From Apostichopus japonicus (Eukaryota; Echinodermata; Holothuroidea; Aspidochirotida; Stichopodidae): a stretch of 62,000 bases of DNA. Under the pieces are notes generated by a model. It did not search any database, had not been told where the DNA came from, and saw only the letters and a list, made by a program, of their open reading frames with translations. The stretch spans positions 15,947,310 to 16,009,309 of the forward strand of contig NC_092575.1 in assembly GCF_037975245.1 (NCBI RefSeq). The letters are read 5' to 3'. Both the position numbers and the translations under genes were made by a program. Shown piece after piece: positions 51,595 to 62,000 of this stretch (its first letter is position 1; every line of letters begins with the position of its first letter).

Positions 51595-51745
51595 TCTGGG
51601 CAAATTCCTTCAAAACGCATCCAGCAATAACTAGTCTCTGTATTTCACTCGTCCCTTCGTAAATTTCCGTAATTCTGGCGTCTCTGTAAAATCTCTCGAC
51701 AGGCATATCTTTCACGTAGCCCATACCGCCAAGGATTTGAATAGC
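51590..51745 (-). CDS. ACADS: ACADS exon 10: signature 2, catalytic Glu and stop
   Basis: Acceptor tttactag, phase 0 in, stop TAA. It encodes [40 protein letters not shown] and the end [13 protein letters not shown]-x-G-Y to R-D-x-R is signature 2. The Glu of IYEGTSE corresponds to the alpha-proton-abstracting base of SCAD. Confidence 0.96.
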   Translation of the reverse strand, partial: AIQILGGMGYVKDMPVERFYRDARITEIYEGTSEIQRLVIAGCVLKEFAQK

Positions 51746-54700
51746 CTAGTAAAAGAAAATATATATTAATAATTATACATGAAGCATATCAACCCCTTCA
51801 GATAAAAAAGGAATTTGGGAGTCAGCTAAGAGCAAAAAAAGGTGCCGTAGTTTTGGGATACTACGGAAACCCAACAACCAGTGTATGTTTTAAGGAATTT
51901 TCTATGTATGGTGGGGCAAAGGACTATACATTTGCAACCCCTCCCGTTCCCCTTCCCCACGTCAATCTTGTAGTAGAGGAATAAATTACTATGTCAATTA
52001 ATAATAACCTTTTTTCACATAGCTTGTACTTACATAAGAATACAACAAAGTAAAATATCTTAGTCCTTAGCGTATAATTAAGGTGCATGTATAGGCTATT
52101 TTGAATACGTTCGTAACATTTATTTGACGAAAACTAACATTTTCAAATTTTCACACCAATTGTGTATGTCTTATACCGGCAACTACATAGACCCGAGGGA
52201 TGAATGGCTTCTTGAACCCATCGCTGGAATATACGCCAATGTACCGCTTTTGCACATCCAAACATATAGAGCCCATTTAATGCCGAGTTCAAAGTACCAT
52301 ATAGGTATGAACCATCTCTTACCTGGTGTGATACGAAAGTGGCTGCTTCGGATGCGTAAACCTTGGCCATTGCTACTTCCTGTAAGATGATAAGGACCAA
52401 GTAATGTTCACTCATTAAACGTAAATATAGGTATCAATAAGTTAATATTATTTAATTACGAATAGTCGAACGTGCTGCTTTCCGTAATAAAAAACAAACA
52501 AACTAAAACTTCTGCTATACTATAACGCTATGAGAAAGACATTTCGTTGCATAACCACTGATGAAGTGTGTTCGGATATTTTATCCTAATTCCTCGTAAG
52601 ATCATTACACGTAACACAAAATGGATCAAAAGGGGTGGTATTACAGTTACTTGACCATTTATAGAGCCAGCATTTCCTGCTCCAAATAAAATATAGCTTG
52701 AAAATGCCTATTCTATACACTTTCGATTGAAAACGTTTCCATTTTAATACTCCCACAAAGAGTGAACAAAGTCCCCACTCCCCTGGGCCAGAATAGTTAA
52801 TTACTAATAACAAAATACTACCGTATTTGCATACATCTTTATACGGACTTTAACAACTTCAAAACAACTTCAAAATTTGATCAAATACAAAAGTGAACAT
52901 TACTTATTTAATTTGTTGATATTCACTATTCAAATGATAAAATAGCTTCAGAGGAACATTGTACAATTTTTTTTTAGAAGACTTTAGAAGACAGGTAGGT
53001 TAAGGGCTGGATCCTATTCATTTTCGATTGAAAGCATTTTCATTGCTATACTCCGTCCACGTAGAGTGAACAAAGCCCTTCCCCTCCCCCCCCCCCCCAC
53101 CCTCGGTTATTGCCAACTAAAATGGAGCCTGTGGGATGGTTGCGTAGAGAAAGGGAGAATGGAGGGGAAGGGATGTAGGAGATACTGTTGATGTTGCAAA
53201 TGTCGTTTGCATTGAAGGAAGTAATCTTAGTCATGGAAGGGATCCACGACCCCGTCAACCTACTGCCCATACCCCCCCCCCTCTCCCATCACTTTGGATC
53301 CGTACGATAGAGCTATATTTGAAAACTTACTTTAGTAAAAGGTCGGCCTGCATCTTTCAGCTTAGCTGCCCTGTATGTTAACAGTCTGGCTGTATCCAAT
53401 CGTATCTGCATGTCTGCTATTTTGAGTTGTATCGTCTGGAAGTTAGAGATCGGTTTACCAAAGGCTTTACGCTGAAGGGCGTATTGAACAGCCCAATCAA
53501 AGGCTGCCTAAAAAGAAGAGAAAGACTTCAAGAAGCAGGAAAACAAAAACTGGGCAATAAAATCTCTCATGGAAACGACCTCTTCCACTCAAAGCTAGAG
53601 AAAATGACGATCTTTAGTGTGCGAAAGTGCCATCTTTCGTCAAAATATGGCGTATTTCTCATGCAACCGTGCAACCCGCTACCACTCTACTCCACCCCTC
53701 CCCACCCCACCCCAGCCCCGCCTTACTGTTCTGAGTAAGCTTCGCTAATAATACAAACCGATTTGTCGAGACGAACTAATTCACGTTATGAAAGATTCTT
53801 ACAGTTTTATAAGATGTGCAATGTACACGAAAGCTGACAAGTCTGAATTAAAGTTTCTATATAGTTTGCTTTTATATACATGATGATAACGGTGACGGAA
53901 AGCCTACAAATTCAACTCACTTGTGCAATGCCGACTCCCTGAGCAGCGCATCCAATCCTTCCGCCATCTAAAGTTTGCTACAAAGAGAAGATCATGAATA
54001 TGATAAAGAGCTAATTGATAAAAAACGAAAGAATATACAGACAGAGAGAATGATTGTAACTGCATAAATTGACGTTACTTACTTTAAATGGCCAATTGTT
54101 TCGTGACAGACAAACGTTAGCTTTATGCCATTCATAGAGCCTGCTGGGGGTTCGAAGAAAATTATGTCTCGGGTCCCGGGCCATTTTATTAAGTCTTGAT
54201 TTCTCCTTCAGTTTATTATCAAAACACCAATACATTTTTCTTTGTCGCATATTTCGCCGAACTCCTCGAATGACTCAGGGCCCGGGCGGTAACCCCCCCC
54301 CCCCCCCCACACACACACACCGATCCAACACCCACTAATCGTCAGTCCTGAATACATACGCGTATTCTAACAAATATTATAGACTACAAATTATGCCCAT
54401 GCATACTTGAAACAATGTGGCTATCTATATCAGATATATATTCCACTGTTCAACGTACACTGGTCATTCACAAGCATCAGTGGTTGCTTTGTGGAAGTTG
54501 TTGGTCTCAAATGACATTTTGACATTTCATATAATTGCAATTCAATTACTTGAGTGCACCAAAACATTGTTTACGTGTACTAGTTAAGACAAGAAATTGT
54601 CACACCATTCATTACAATTTTTTCTTCTTTATTTTTTTGGGGGTGGGGTGGGGGTGGGGGGTTAGTAATATGAAATTCCATTTACCATTGCAATTTTGAA

Positions 54701-55415
54701 TCCCATGCCAGGCTCTCCGAGAATGTGATCCTTAGGAATTTTAACATTGTCAAAGTGTAACGTGTTCGTTGGCGATGCACGGATTCCAAGTTTATCTTCG
54801 TTTTTGCCGACAGTCAGGCCAGCTATTGGCATAGGTACTATAAATGCTCCGATTCCCTGCAAAACAAAGACCAAGTGCAAGGCTAAATAAGTTGGTTCGA
54901 GATTTTAAGTATCTGTTGCGATATTGGAAATTCAACACTGTTACTTCGTGCTTATAAACAAAGAAACCAGTATAGGCCATCAGAGGGAGTTGCAGATCTC
55001 GTCTCATGAATTCGAATAAATGACCATTGTTACGTCATCACTCACTCTGACTCATTAAGTTTGAAGTACATAAGCCTACAATTGTATTGTTGACCTCATG
55101 ACCTTTGACATGTTATGCTAATACGCTCTTTCTATATAAGGGTATGACACTTTCATCAATTGTGTCGTTTTGCATTGTGCACAATGTTGGTACCTTGTTT
55201 GCACAAATCATTTTCGATATGAGTAGAATATCACATCCCCAGTACATTACACATACAGGGGAAGAGATAACAGTCTATATATTTTATCAGTGTATTCAAG
55301 CTGCAACTTGGAAGAAGTTTACCAATTTTTTTCACATAAGACTTTCTCTAAATGCTACACACATCTGTAAAGCGCATTGAGCAACCTTTAGGTTGGATTC
55401 TGCGCTACATAAGAC

Positions 55416-55471
<56 letters not shown>

Positions 55472-58400
55472 TAAATTTCAATGCCACGTATTCATTATAT
55501 ATTCACAAAAGTTTGATTGTTTCTTACATTATATTATGAATTGTTTTGTAACGACAATACTTTTCAGGGTGTTGATAAACCGACATGCATAACTTCATAA
55601 AGCGGTCAACAGTATCAGCAACATATCTTATCGTTACTAACTTTGTGTTTCATTGACTTGTCAGTGGTCGCAAGCACCACACCGGCTTTTGCCACGCTTC
55701 CATTACTGATCCAAGCCTTGGAACCATTTAATACCCAGGTATCACCATCCAGATGTGCCGTGGTGGATGCGGCCCCTGCATCACTACCGTTGTCTGGAAG
55801 AAGAAGAAGAATTAATTACTTGAAACAAGTAACTTTAAATTACTTTAAAAATTAAAATTAAATGAAATTAACAATTTAAAATGAATTAATTTATTAATGA
55901 CTGAATTCTGCAGTTCTAGATTTCTACATATTATTGCACATGGACATTGCTGTTTACTTAGTATAAAGTTAGTAACACCAACGGATGTACCAGTAACATA
56001 ATAGGGATGAATAATGAACCGTTGTGAGAGGATTAACAATATTCTGAATATGATGTAGCTTCCCCGGGGTTTCTTCCCTGGGACCCAGCAGGCTCTGTAA
56101 TACATTCAACATTCATTTTCATTCAGCCTCTGAAGAAGATCCTGCTAGGATCGAACATCAGGACCTCTTACTTTTACACATTCTCTTACACAGGCTCTTT
56201 AGTGGATAAGAAGTTCGCTCACAGTTTGTGTTTTATTTTATTCTGAATTTGAACATTAATTTTTGGTAATTCTTCTTCTTGAAATGTAGCAGATTGACAA
56301 TGTCTGTGAAAAACTGAAATATCTGGAAATCTGAAAATGGTGCAGCTGTCGGGGGTTCCAAGGCTCTAATACTGCTAGTCATAAATCCCTCCTTTCCGGC
56401 TTCCAGTATGCAGCATTGCTATCGGTCTCAACAAAGCGATTCGGTCTCGAAATGAATCCCCCCCCCTACCCCTCAATCCATCCCCTTGAAAAATGCTATA
56501 ATTATACGCCTCTGAGAAGACACGTGATAGGCGCGTGAAGAATACCTGAACATGCATATTAACATGAGTCACATGACATTGTTTCATTGAGAATTTGTCG
56601 ATGGCATTTGTTAATCTACAACGTAACATACAAACAACACTCACATTCAATTCCATATCGATAAATCATTACTCTATGATTCTTTTTGTGTCATTTTCTC
56701 AGTCATGTCGAATCGAACTCACCTGGTTCACTCAATGCAAAGCAGCCAACGTCTGATGTTTTGGAAAACTTGCCAACAAATTCCTTAATTTGATCTTTAG
56801 TTCCAAATTCTAAAATAGAAGCTATATACAGAGACTGTCAACAAGGAGAAGAGAAAAAAAGAAAAACGAAAATAGGAAAGATAAATTCAGGGCAAGATTA
56901 GATATGATTAAGATGGACAGGACGGTTTCAATATACGAGAGGAGAGGACAAGACAGGACAGAAAAAGACCTGAAGTAACAGGAAAGACAGGAGGGACACA
57001 TGCGCGTAGCGAGGAATTTGCCAAGGGAGGGGCGATGCTTTTAGGCAAACTATCTAAGCGCAGCGCCACCATTCATTGGCGCGAAGCGTACAACAAAATT
57101 TTGGCCGAAAATGCCTCCCAGATCGCTGGAAATGGCACTTCCTAGGCCTGGTAAATTGCATCTAAGAATATTCCATTTTGAAATTACTAGCGATATCATA
57201 AAAAAAAATTTGCTCAAGGGGGGTGGGGGCGGTCGCCCTCTCGCCCCCCCCCCCCCCCGCCTGGAGGGACATGACTGACTGAACGAGAAAGATAGGCGAT
57301 GAGAGGCTAGCACGAAAAGAAACACGATAAGAAAAGACAGGATGAGATAGAATAAATAATACATGCAGGAACAGAGTAGTCTACATATCACAACATGAGA
57401 GACTAGAGACGAGGAGAGACCATAATACAGGTTATGATATTGGTTGAATTTGGGAATGAATGGCAGAATGGAAAGCGCGGGACTCCATAAGATATTATGA
57501 TGGAACTGAATGTAAGAGGAAAGGCCATAAGAACGGGACTCGGTATGATAGAGTGTTGGCAGGCATGGCTGTATGCACAGCAGCGGCCCAGTCACTGTTT
57601 TTTTTTTACCGAGGAGGTGGGTGGGGCGGGTTATAAGATGTTAAGTCGCCCAACGGAGGGGACTAATGAAAATTTTGTCTCCCTTCAGACGATTTGATGA
57701 GTTGTTGCGACCCTGATGAAAGAGGTGGGGGGGGGGGACTCCATAGGACGAAGTGGAAAAGGATATATAAGGAGAGGCCAGAACAAATTACAGGATATGA
57801 TGTTATGATAGAATGTGGAAGGGAATTGGGTGTATGGAGAGGACGGGACCACATATCGCAAAGTGAGACAGCATAGATGAGTAGAGGCCAGACAACAGAA
57901 CATGATATGTTAGACTGTGGGGAAGGAACACCCCGAAGAGAGACAGAAAGGGACAGAAAAGAGAGAACATGTCCATCTATGGGAGTTATATGTGAGTAAC
58001 AACACGGCCAATCTGTAATTACATGTCACCAGAATAAACTTTAGTTCAGATAAGAACACCATCCCTCTGCCTCGTTTCGGGTTTATTCTATAGTATATGT
58101 AACATTGATTGAGTACGTGTGGACTTATTTAACTGCCCATACTCTTTCAATACACTGGGAGCTGAACTTTCATTCCAGCCCATGATGTATGTATACTTAC
58201 ATTCATGACACTAAAGATAGTGCCACAAGATGCACAACCGCGGGATATTTCCTCCATAGCGATGGCACAGGCCAATGAGTCTAAGCCAGAACCCCCGTAC
58301 TCCTCAGGGACCATCACTTTGAGCAAACCAAGATCGGCCATTGCCTTTACCTGAGAGGAGAACAAAGATGTATATAGGTTATATTTTTCTTTTTTGGATT

Positions 58401-61400
58401 CACGCACAGTTCAGACGAATTCGTTTGACTTTCAGTTTTCAATGCATTTGGAATTGTGTGGAAGAGTGGTGGAGGAGAGGAGGGAGGGAGGGGAGGGGGG
58501 TTGAGGGTGGAGTGTGAGGGGAAAGCCTCAGGTAGTTGCGGACAGCAGCATAACTTGCTACCTATTCCGTGACGCAAGCGTCGGCAAGGGTGCATTGAAA
58601 CGAGCGGTGCACTTGGCACCTCAAAATGACGACGAGCCTTTCCCGAGCCGGAGAGCCGGTTTAGGCCGATCTAGGTATATTACTTTCATTTTAGGTCAAT
58701 GCCGTTCGATACAAGTACGTAGGCTTGCATCTAGCATCTCATTGGTCTAGACAATTAGCACAAGCAGGTGATTGAGGTACGCAATTATTATTGTATTACA
58801 AAGGAAGGCCCAAAATATTTTCCGAGTTTGCTAGCATAATCTGGTTTTACTCAGGAATCGCAACACAAGTTTGACTTTTGGAGACAGATATAGAGAGAGT
58901 GGTAGGCGGGGGGGGGGGGGGTTGGGAGGGAGCAGACCATTGTTCAGCGGTGTTGTAATTTCGCAGACATCATCCCTCTCTTCAGTGACGTTGATGAGGC
59001 AAACTTCTAACCTACCTGCTCTGCTGGATAAGCTTGATCACGGTCCGCTTTAGAGGCCCTTGGCGCCAATTCCTTGTCCGAAAACTCATGCAGTGTCTTT
59101 TGCAATATTTGATGTGCTTCAGGAAGCTCCACTGTGGTCTGTAGGGTTTCCGGTAAGGCGGTCAAGCTCCGTGAGTTTACAGCTGTCAATAGAATTAGAG
59201 AGGAGAAAAATTCCCATATATAAATATATATAAATATATATATATATATATGTGTGTGTGTGTTGGCATTGAATAACTGTCAATGAGGGGGTATTACCCA
59301 AGTGTTATGGTTGTAAAGAGTGCAGCCCTGGTGCTTTGAATCTGACAATTCATTTCTTATAAATATATTAATATTTAAATGTATATATATAATATATATC
59401 CCACACCTACCCCTCCCACCAAGCCTAGGGGTAAAAATCAAACGATCTCTGTCTCTATATATGTGTTATCTTCCACAGCGTGAAAATGCATTCACAAAGA
59501 GCCAACTTCATACGCAATGAAAGTTACTGAAATCCTCCGCAAGGACTACATAATTATTCTTCCTGAAGATATTTGTATGTTTGCATGGTGATGCTCTGTA
59601 TTTGTAATGCTGTATAATTTTTCTAGATAATGTTGAAAATAAGGCAATCATATTATGAGTCAATGAAAATGTCGGAAAGTCAACTTAATTAGCAAAGTCA
59701 AGTTCATTCGTGACAAAGTCGAATCATGCCAAGTCGAGTCACGCTAAGTTGTGTCAGTCGATCGTCACGTCAAGTCGAGTCATATTAAGTCGAGTCACGT
59801 CAAGTCGAGTCAGGTCAAGTCGAATTATATCAAGTCGAGTCATATCAAGTCGAATCACGTCACGTCAAGTTGTGTCAGTCGAATCACGTCAATTCGAGTC
59901 ACATCGAGTCGAGTCACGTCAAGTCATATCAAGTAGAGTCATATCAAGTCGAGTCATATCAAGTCGAGTCGCGTCAAGTCGAGTCATTACCATTCATGTC
60001 CCAAGTTGATTATACTCTCATGTGGGGTCAAAATAGAGAAATAAAATGACTCGATTCCGAGTCATGAAGTCGATTAGGCTCCCTGTGTCAATTTCATACG
60101 AAATGCAAGTAACCAAATTCCAACATGCTTCTAGACACTACATTATATAATAATTCATTAACCATAAACGTTTTCGTCGGAGAAAAAAAAGGGTTGTATA
60201 ACCGATAAAACTGTTTTCTGAGCGGTCCCTCGGTATCAAACAGTATTATCATTAAGAATTCTATAAGGACGTGACATTCTCAGCGTCATACACTGATATA
60301 ACAGCACTGCATATGGTTAGTATATAATGTTACACGTTAGCTATCAATCACTATTGGACTAGATTTGATGCTAAAGAGTATTATGTATTATGTACTTGAA
60401 CTTTCTGCTGGAAATGATCTGCTTTCATGTAGATCGTAAGAGTTAATAAGTAATTGCATGTTTGCGTTATAGCATGACTAAACTAACATATTAAGATATG
60501 TAATTTTCCATGGCATCAATTCAACAAGGGATTATCAACCTGGTTCAATCACCTTTAACCTAGTGTTACCGAGCTGTTATTGCGACGATAAGAGCTCCCG
60601 TTAAGAAATGATAGTGGTTTATAACAGTGGCGGATCCATGATTTTATAAAGGAGTACGTGTTGCCTGGTCGTTGATACCGTTTTCCATACCGAGAGGGGA
60701 GGGGGGGGGTTGGAGTACAGGTGTCATCCACCCCGAGAAACATGGCTACATTTTAGGCCTCAATATTGCATTCTGAGGCATATTTAGACTATAAATCAGG
60801 TCTAAACGAGCGAAGTTGTGTAATAACCAAGTTTTGAATGTTTTTGTAGGGTTCAAACGGTTTGGGGGTATTCACCCACACACCACCCCTCCCCTCCCTT
60901 CCTGGATCTACGCCTGGTTTGGCCTTTAGTCGGTTATATAGAACACTGTAAGCATGGAAAAGAGTGTTGCGATTGGTTTAATCACTTTCTTTTGCAAGTT
61001 CTACTTGAGTAAACAGCTGTTGCAGACTATAATTAGGTATCACGAAAATAATGGTTTTCATTTTTCAACGTGAATTAACCTGTCAGAAGAAGCAATATTG
61101 ATAACACAACCAGATGTTTCGTTAAAAATGTGCAAACGCGTAGAGCTTTTCTTTCGCTCATTATAACAACGGCTGATGATCACAATGTGTTTCCAAATGT
61201 CAAAGGTCAACAATCGCCTCAGATGCATTCGACACTGCGTCATATATGCAAATCAAACGTATCAAGTATGAAGGACTATTGCGAAAGCCAATGCATTAGC
61301 GCCAAAAAAAACCCCCAAAAAACAAGTTCGTCGTCTCCGTTTTATCGATAAATACATTTAGTCCTCTCCAGTCGTTTCTTAGAAAAATAGTGTCGATCGT

Positions 61401-61783
61401 GTCTGCTATTTCGAGAAATATATATTTGCGTGATGCCAAGTCTATAATTCTCGGAAAATTTGAGAGAAGCCAACAAAATATTTGTCCCAAAAACAGAGTA
61501 CCAACATATATTTCTTGCAAGAAAACCAGAGACATTTAAAATATTTTTTGCCAAACAATCATCCACACATACGCACACACACAAACCAATCTGTTTTCTT
61601 TTTTTTTTTCAAATGGCACCAATGGGACTTTGTATAATATAGATCTATCGTTGTTGGTTCAAAACTTCGAAAAAGATCTTATCTTTACTGCAGATAGATT
61701 AGATGCTGCATAAAATGTCAACAACCTGTGTGAAAACGTGTGAAGGCTATGTTTGTATGCCAAAGTTTTGAAGGTTGCAGCAT
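51590..61783 (-). CDS. ACADS: Gene B: short-chain acyl-CoA dehydrogenase, mitochondrial (10 exons)
   Basis: Complement exons: 61783-61726, 59182-59016, 58350-58201, 56834-56723, 55793-55642, 54856-54686, 53977-53921, 53507-53331, 52379-52323, 51745-51590. All are GT-AG with matching phases and give 1257 nt (418 residues), against about 412 for vertebrate SCAD. The enzyme uses FAD to make the trans-2,3 double bond in butyryl-CoA-sized substrates, passing electrons to ETF in the mitochondrial matrix. Visible hallmarks: VELPEAHQ at the mature N-terminus, SRGCAS, signature 1 [31 protein letters not shown], the FGKPISNFQ helix, signature 2 [13 protein letters not shown], and [10 protein letters not shown], whose first Glu is the family's catalytic base. 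It is tail to tail with gene A. The first exon is the least certain part; the rest is secure. Confidence 0.93.
52323..52379 (-). CDS. ACADS: ACADS exon 9: short alpha-helical exon
   Basis: A 57-nt exon between atcttacag and gtaaga, phase 0 on both sides. It encodes [19 protein letters not shown], the A-M-A-K-x-x-A-S-E-x-A helix preceding signature 2. Confidence 0.92.
53331..53507 (-). CDS. ACADS: ACADS exon 8: C-terminal helical domain
   Basis: Acceptor ctttttag, donor gtaagt, phase 0 on both sides, 59 codons. It encodes [20 protein letters not shown], then [20 protein letters not shown] and ends GRPFTK. R-x-x-F-G-x-x-x-x-x-F-Q is the conserved FAD/tetramer contact motif. Confidence 0.94.
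53921..53977 (-). CDS. ACADS: ACADS exon 7: short alpha-helical exon
   Basis: A 57-nt exon between ctttgtag and gtgagt, phase 0 on both sides. It encodes [19 protein letters not shown], matching the conserved L-D-x-G-R-I-x-x-A-x-Q-x-x-G-x-A-Q helix start of the C-terminal domain. Confidence 0.9.
54290..54322. repeat. Poly-C / CA tract in ACADS intron
   Basis: A run of C followed by (CA)n, inside the intron between exons 6 and 7. Confidence 0.85.
54686..54856 (-). CDS. ACADS: ACADS exon 6: substrate-binding beta/alpha junction
   Basis: Acceptor gttttgcag, donor gtaaat, phase 0 on both sides, 57 codons. It reads [20 protein letters not shown], then [20 protein letters not shown] and [12 protein letters not shown]. 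The K-x-E-D-K-L-G-I-R-x-S and V-P-x-x-x-x-L-G-E-x-G-x-G-F motifs are family constants. Confidence 0.94.
55091..55111 (-). promoter_or_regulatory. Composite nuclear-receptor half-site array (DR1 plus DR2) in an ACADS intron
   Basis: The + strand shows TGACCT, 2-base spacer, TGACCT, 1-base spacer, TGACAT. On the gene strand this is ATGTCA-A-AGGTCA-TG-AGGTCA. A DR1 of AGGTCA-like half-sites is the known binding site of PPAR/RXR, HNF4 and related receptors, which control beta-oxidation genes in animals. It lies between exons 5 and 6. Function is inferred from the motif and the gene's pathway. Confidence 0.4.
55365..55470 (+). mobile_element. SINE-like 3' end with (ATT)n tail
   Basis: ctgtaaagcgcattgagcaa, then ttctgcgctacataagacta and about 55 bases of (ATT)n. 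AAAGCGC-TTGAG ... GCGCTAxATAAG followed by an ATT tail is a common SINE end in aquatic animals. It lies in the ACADS intron that also holds the DR1 array. Confidence 0.6.
55642..55793 (-). CDS. ACADS: ACADS exon 5: FAD-binding beta domain
   Basis: Acceptor cttcttccag, donor gttagt, phase 1 in and phase 0 out. It completes signature 1 with [18 protein letters not shown] and continues [13 protein letters not shown], the flavin-binding W-I-[ST]-N segment. The usual EPGNGSD has become EPDNGSD here, a substitution at a loop glycine. Confidence 0.92.
56119..56188 (-). repeat. Dispersed repeat copy 2 (GATCCT-AGC-AGGATC hairpin family)
   Basis: Reverse-complement match to the repeat at about 60-130, with a few substitutions, inside ACADS intron 4 (between exons 4 and 5). 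Confidence 0.7.
56723..56834 (-). CDS. ACADS: ACADS exon 4: start of FAD-binding signature
   Basis: Acceptor ctgacag or tgacag, donor gtgagt, phase 0 in and phase 1 out. The translation is [20 protein letters not shown] through [19 protein letters not shown] opens the acyl-CoA dehydrogenase signature 1 at the flavin face of the middle beta domain. Confidence 0.92.
57001..57268 (+). mobile_element. Short interspersed element sharing a core with 31114-31157
   Basis: Starts gcgcgtagcgaggaatttgc and ends in a G/C-run (gggggcggtcgccctctcgc then C-run). The core tatctaagcgcagcgccacc plus ttggcgcgaagcgtac matches, inverted, the segment inside the 30405-31196 element. No coding frame. Confidence 0.55.
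58201..58350 (-). CDS. ACADS: ACADS exon 3: N-terminal alpha domain
   Basis: Acceptor ctcctctcag, donor gtaagt, phase 0 on both sides, 50 codons. It contains [20 protein letters not shown] and then [20 protein letters not shown]. This is the conserved acyl-CoA dehydrogenase block E-E-Y-G-G-S-G-L-D followed by the SRGCAS motif of short-chain enzymes. Confidence 0.95.
59016..59182 (-). CDS. ACADS: ACADS exon 2: mature N-terminal helix region
   Basis: Acceptor attgacag, donor gtaggt, phase 1 in and phase 0 out. It encodes [16 protein letters not shown] and then [20 protein letters not shown], ending YPAEQ. This aligns by eye with the SCAD start (VELPETHQ) and with the first helices of the acyl-CoA dehydrogenase N-terminal domain. 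Confidence 0.92.
59216..59252. repeat. (TA)n/(TG)n microsatellite
   Basis: About 25 bases of TA-rich sequence then (TG)6, just upstream of the ACADS exon 2 acceptor. Confidence 0.9.
59695..60000 (+). repeat. Minisatellite, unit 15 bp (gtcgagtcatatcaa)
   Basis: About 20 copies of a 15-bp unit varying at the atatc/acgtc position, in ACADS intron 1. Because 15 is a multiple of 3, several frames stay open as Ser/Arg/Val repeats; these are not taken as genes. Confidence 0.93.
60625..60917. mobile_element. MITE-like element of about 290 bp with imperfect inverted ends
   Basis: The left end CAGTGGCGGATCCA and the complement of the right end (CCAGGCGTAGATCCA) pair with a small shift. It contains a G-run and a C-rich segment and no coding frame. 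It lies in ACADS intron 1. Confidence 0.45.
61726..61783 (-). CDS. ACADS: ACADS putative exon 1: mitochondrial presequence
   Basis: From an ATG with A at -3 the reading is [19 protein letters not shown], ending CACAG|gttgtt in phase 1, which exactly fits the CT start of the next exon. The peptide has Lys, Arg and His, no acidic residue and alternating hydrophobics, as a matrix-targeting presequence should. The joined N-terminus is about 36 residues before VELPE, close to the human enzyme. An in-frame upstream ATG at 61898-61900 would add 39 residues (MVSILKRFLISR...) and is an alternative start. Confidence 0.55.
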
Positions 61784-61912
61784 TGTTTGCAGACTGCCTA
61801 TGTCTAAGATAAGGTAATGTATGGGAAGGTCTTTTCTGCATTTCTGCATTTTTGCACATATTAATCGCGAAATCAGAAATCGTTTTAAAATCGACACCAT
61901 GTTGGTCTCAAC

Positions 61913-61919
61913 TCGGAAG
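61913..61919 (+). promoter_or_regulatory. ETS-like motif upstream of ACADS exon 1
   Basis: CGGAAGT lies about 130 bases upstream of the putative ACADS ATG. ETS/GABP sites are common at promoters of nuclear-encoded mitochondrial genes. A single short match is weak evidence; no TATA box is evident nearby. Confidence 0.25.
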
Positions 61920-62000
61920 TAAAAATCAGCGCATCCTTGATCATAGGCCTACTACGACCGGTAGAAACAAGAATGATAATTAAACACAATGAGGAAAACA

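Noticed and set aside
59710-60009. Ser/Arg/Val repeat ORF
   Set aside because: Produced by a 15-bp tandem repeat inside ACADS intron 1.

Overview
The window is eukaryotic nuclear DNA: AT-rich, with many GT-AG introns, tRNA-derived SINE pieces, TA microsatellites and minisatellites. The extracellular domain mix (VWD/C8/TIL, FN3) and the style of interspersed repeats suggest a marine invertebrate, most likely a deuterostome such as an echinoderm. That placement is inference; nothing in the sequence fixes the species. There are no bacterial features and no CRISPR, and I recognise no RNA gene.

Two protein genes converge tail to tail. Gene A (+ strand, exons from 585 to 47801, 5' end outside the window) encodes a large single-pass membrane protein. 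In order, the visible part has the end of a VWD domain, a complete C8 domain, a TIL domain, a TILa/EGF-like Cys-rich exon, a Thr/Glu/Asp-rich stalk of about 790 residues, five fibronectin-III modules each ending in a short C-x-x-G-x-E/A-G Cys motif, a Pro-rich juxtamembrane linker, one transmembrane helix and a cytoplasmic tail of about 130 residues. Fifteen exons join in one frame (5955 nt, 1984 residues plus stop). An intron of about 28.5 kb (4591-33112) separates the VWD/C8/TIL part from the mucin/FN3/TM part. Because that intron is so long, a two-gene model is also discussed.

Gene B (- strand, 61783 down to 51590) is a short-chain acyl-CoA dehydrogenase (ACADS). I reconstructed ten exons in a continuous frame (1257 nt, 418 residues). 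Both family signatures and the catalytic glutamate are present, and there is a plausible mitochondrial presequence exon. One intron holds a composite nuclear-receptor half-site array (DR1 plus DR2) of the kind PPAR/RXR and HNF4 use on beta-oxidation genes.

The rest is intronic and intergenic repeat: TA-rich microsatellites, six minisatellite arrays (units of 15, 16, about 23, about 60, about 70 and about 75 bp), diverged tandem arrays, a foldback inverted repeat with arms of about 135-150 bp beside the TM exon, and several MITE- or SINE-like copies. The most novel-looking element is the stalk of gene A. It is built from a tetrapeptide period T-[D/E]-[V/I]-[V/I] that persists although codon choice varies, and it is followed by the repeated phase-1 FN3 plus Cys-tail cassette.
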